The notes under the pieces were generated by a model that saw nothing but the letters and a program-made list of their open reading frames with translations, ran no database searches and had not been told where the DNA came from. Made by a program: the position numbers and the translations under genes. A DNA stretch of 64,000 nucleotides, taken from assembly GCA_029222685.1 (NCBI GenBank), contig JARHVB010000024.1:62001-126000 (forward strand), in the 5' to 3' direction. Source of the stretch: Terripilifer ovatus. GTDB lineage: Bacteria > Pseudomonadota > Alphaproteobacteria > Rhizobiales > Beijerinckiaceae. Below, piece by piece: positions 63,923 through 64,000 of the stretch (position 1 is its first letter; each line of letters starts with the position of its first letter).

Positions 63923-64000
63923 GGCCGGTTCCTACTGCTTTGCGCTGCCGGGCTTCGAATGCCGGTTTCCGCAGATTTGTTAGGGAGAAACCGGGCACGC

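Noticed and set aside
1..64000. tRNA, rRNA or CRISPR loci
   Set aside because: I looked for T-loop-type motifs, rRNA-like blocks and regularly spaced repeats and recognised none.

Overview
The window reads as an alphaproteobacterium of the order Hyphomicrobiales (Rhizobiales). The supporting signs are high GC, a Ti/Sym-plasmid-type traI-trbBCDEJKLFGHI conjugation cluster beside a repABC replicon, an imuA-imuB-dnaE2 mutasome preceded by an alphaproteobacterial LexA box (GAAC-N7-GAAC), and an ScfR-controlled methylcitrate locus. I cannot assign a genus. Plasmid-type modules sit beside metE, prp and nrd genes that are usually chromosomal. The molecule is therefore either a large repABC replicon or a chromosome carrying an integrated conjugative plasmid.

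Layout. 0-5.8 kb holds the end of a DUF2235 hydrolase gene, a porin with two barrel-like halves, a PilZ protein, and a metal locus. That locus has a MerR regulator, a MerR-type promoter, a 63-residue histidine-rich repeat protein, a small membrane protein and an unusual Nramp-family transporter. 5.9-16.0 kb is the trb mating-pair-formation operon headed by the LuxI-type gene traI, all on the minus strand. 16.4-20.8 kb is repA-repB-repC with four identical 16-bp parS palindromes, a counter-transcribed RNA and a probable origin inside repC. No relaxase, coupling protein or traR gene is present.

20.9-32.7 kb is accessory DNA: a tyrosine recombinase translationally coupled to a PCMT-like methyltransferase and facing a 29-bp dyad, DUF1403, an orphan ScpB-like protein, a possible HEPN/AbiV-like protein, a frameshifted ATP-dependent DNA ligase, a complete extra DnaB helicase, gene remnants (RES domain, NDH-2), several unknowns, and an AbiE-type toxin-antitoxin pair with repeated operator motifs. 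32.8-38.4 kb is the SOS mutagenesis cassette. 38.5-41.1 kb is a MerR-controlled Zn/Cd/Pb P-type ATPase. 41.2-46.6 kb is an arsenic island with two arsR genes, two unrelated arsenate reductases, an ACR3 pump, a flavoprotein with a cysteine-rich tail and an MFS exporter. 46.7-47.3 kb contains decayed pieces of an integrase and a second arsenic-transporter-like gene.

47.4-63.9 kb looks like core metabolism: metE with divergent metR; queH; a prp operon (thioesterase, prpD, prpC, prpB, then a Rieske oxygenase) facing its ScfR-type regulator; and a cobalamin-riboswitch-controlled nrdAB pair. The NrdB subunit carries the residue signature of a class Ic (Mn/Fe, tyrosyl-radical-free) ribonucleotide reductase. 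The observations I rate highest are this class Ic enzyme behind a B12 riboswitch, the MerR/His-repeat/Nramp metal locus, the palindromes inside the 3' end of dnaE2, and the recombinase-methyltransferase pair with its dyad.
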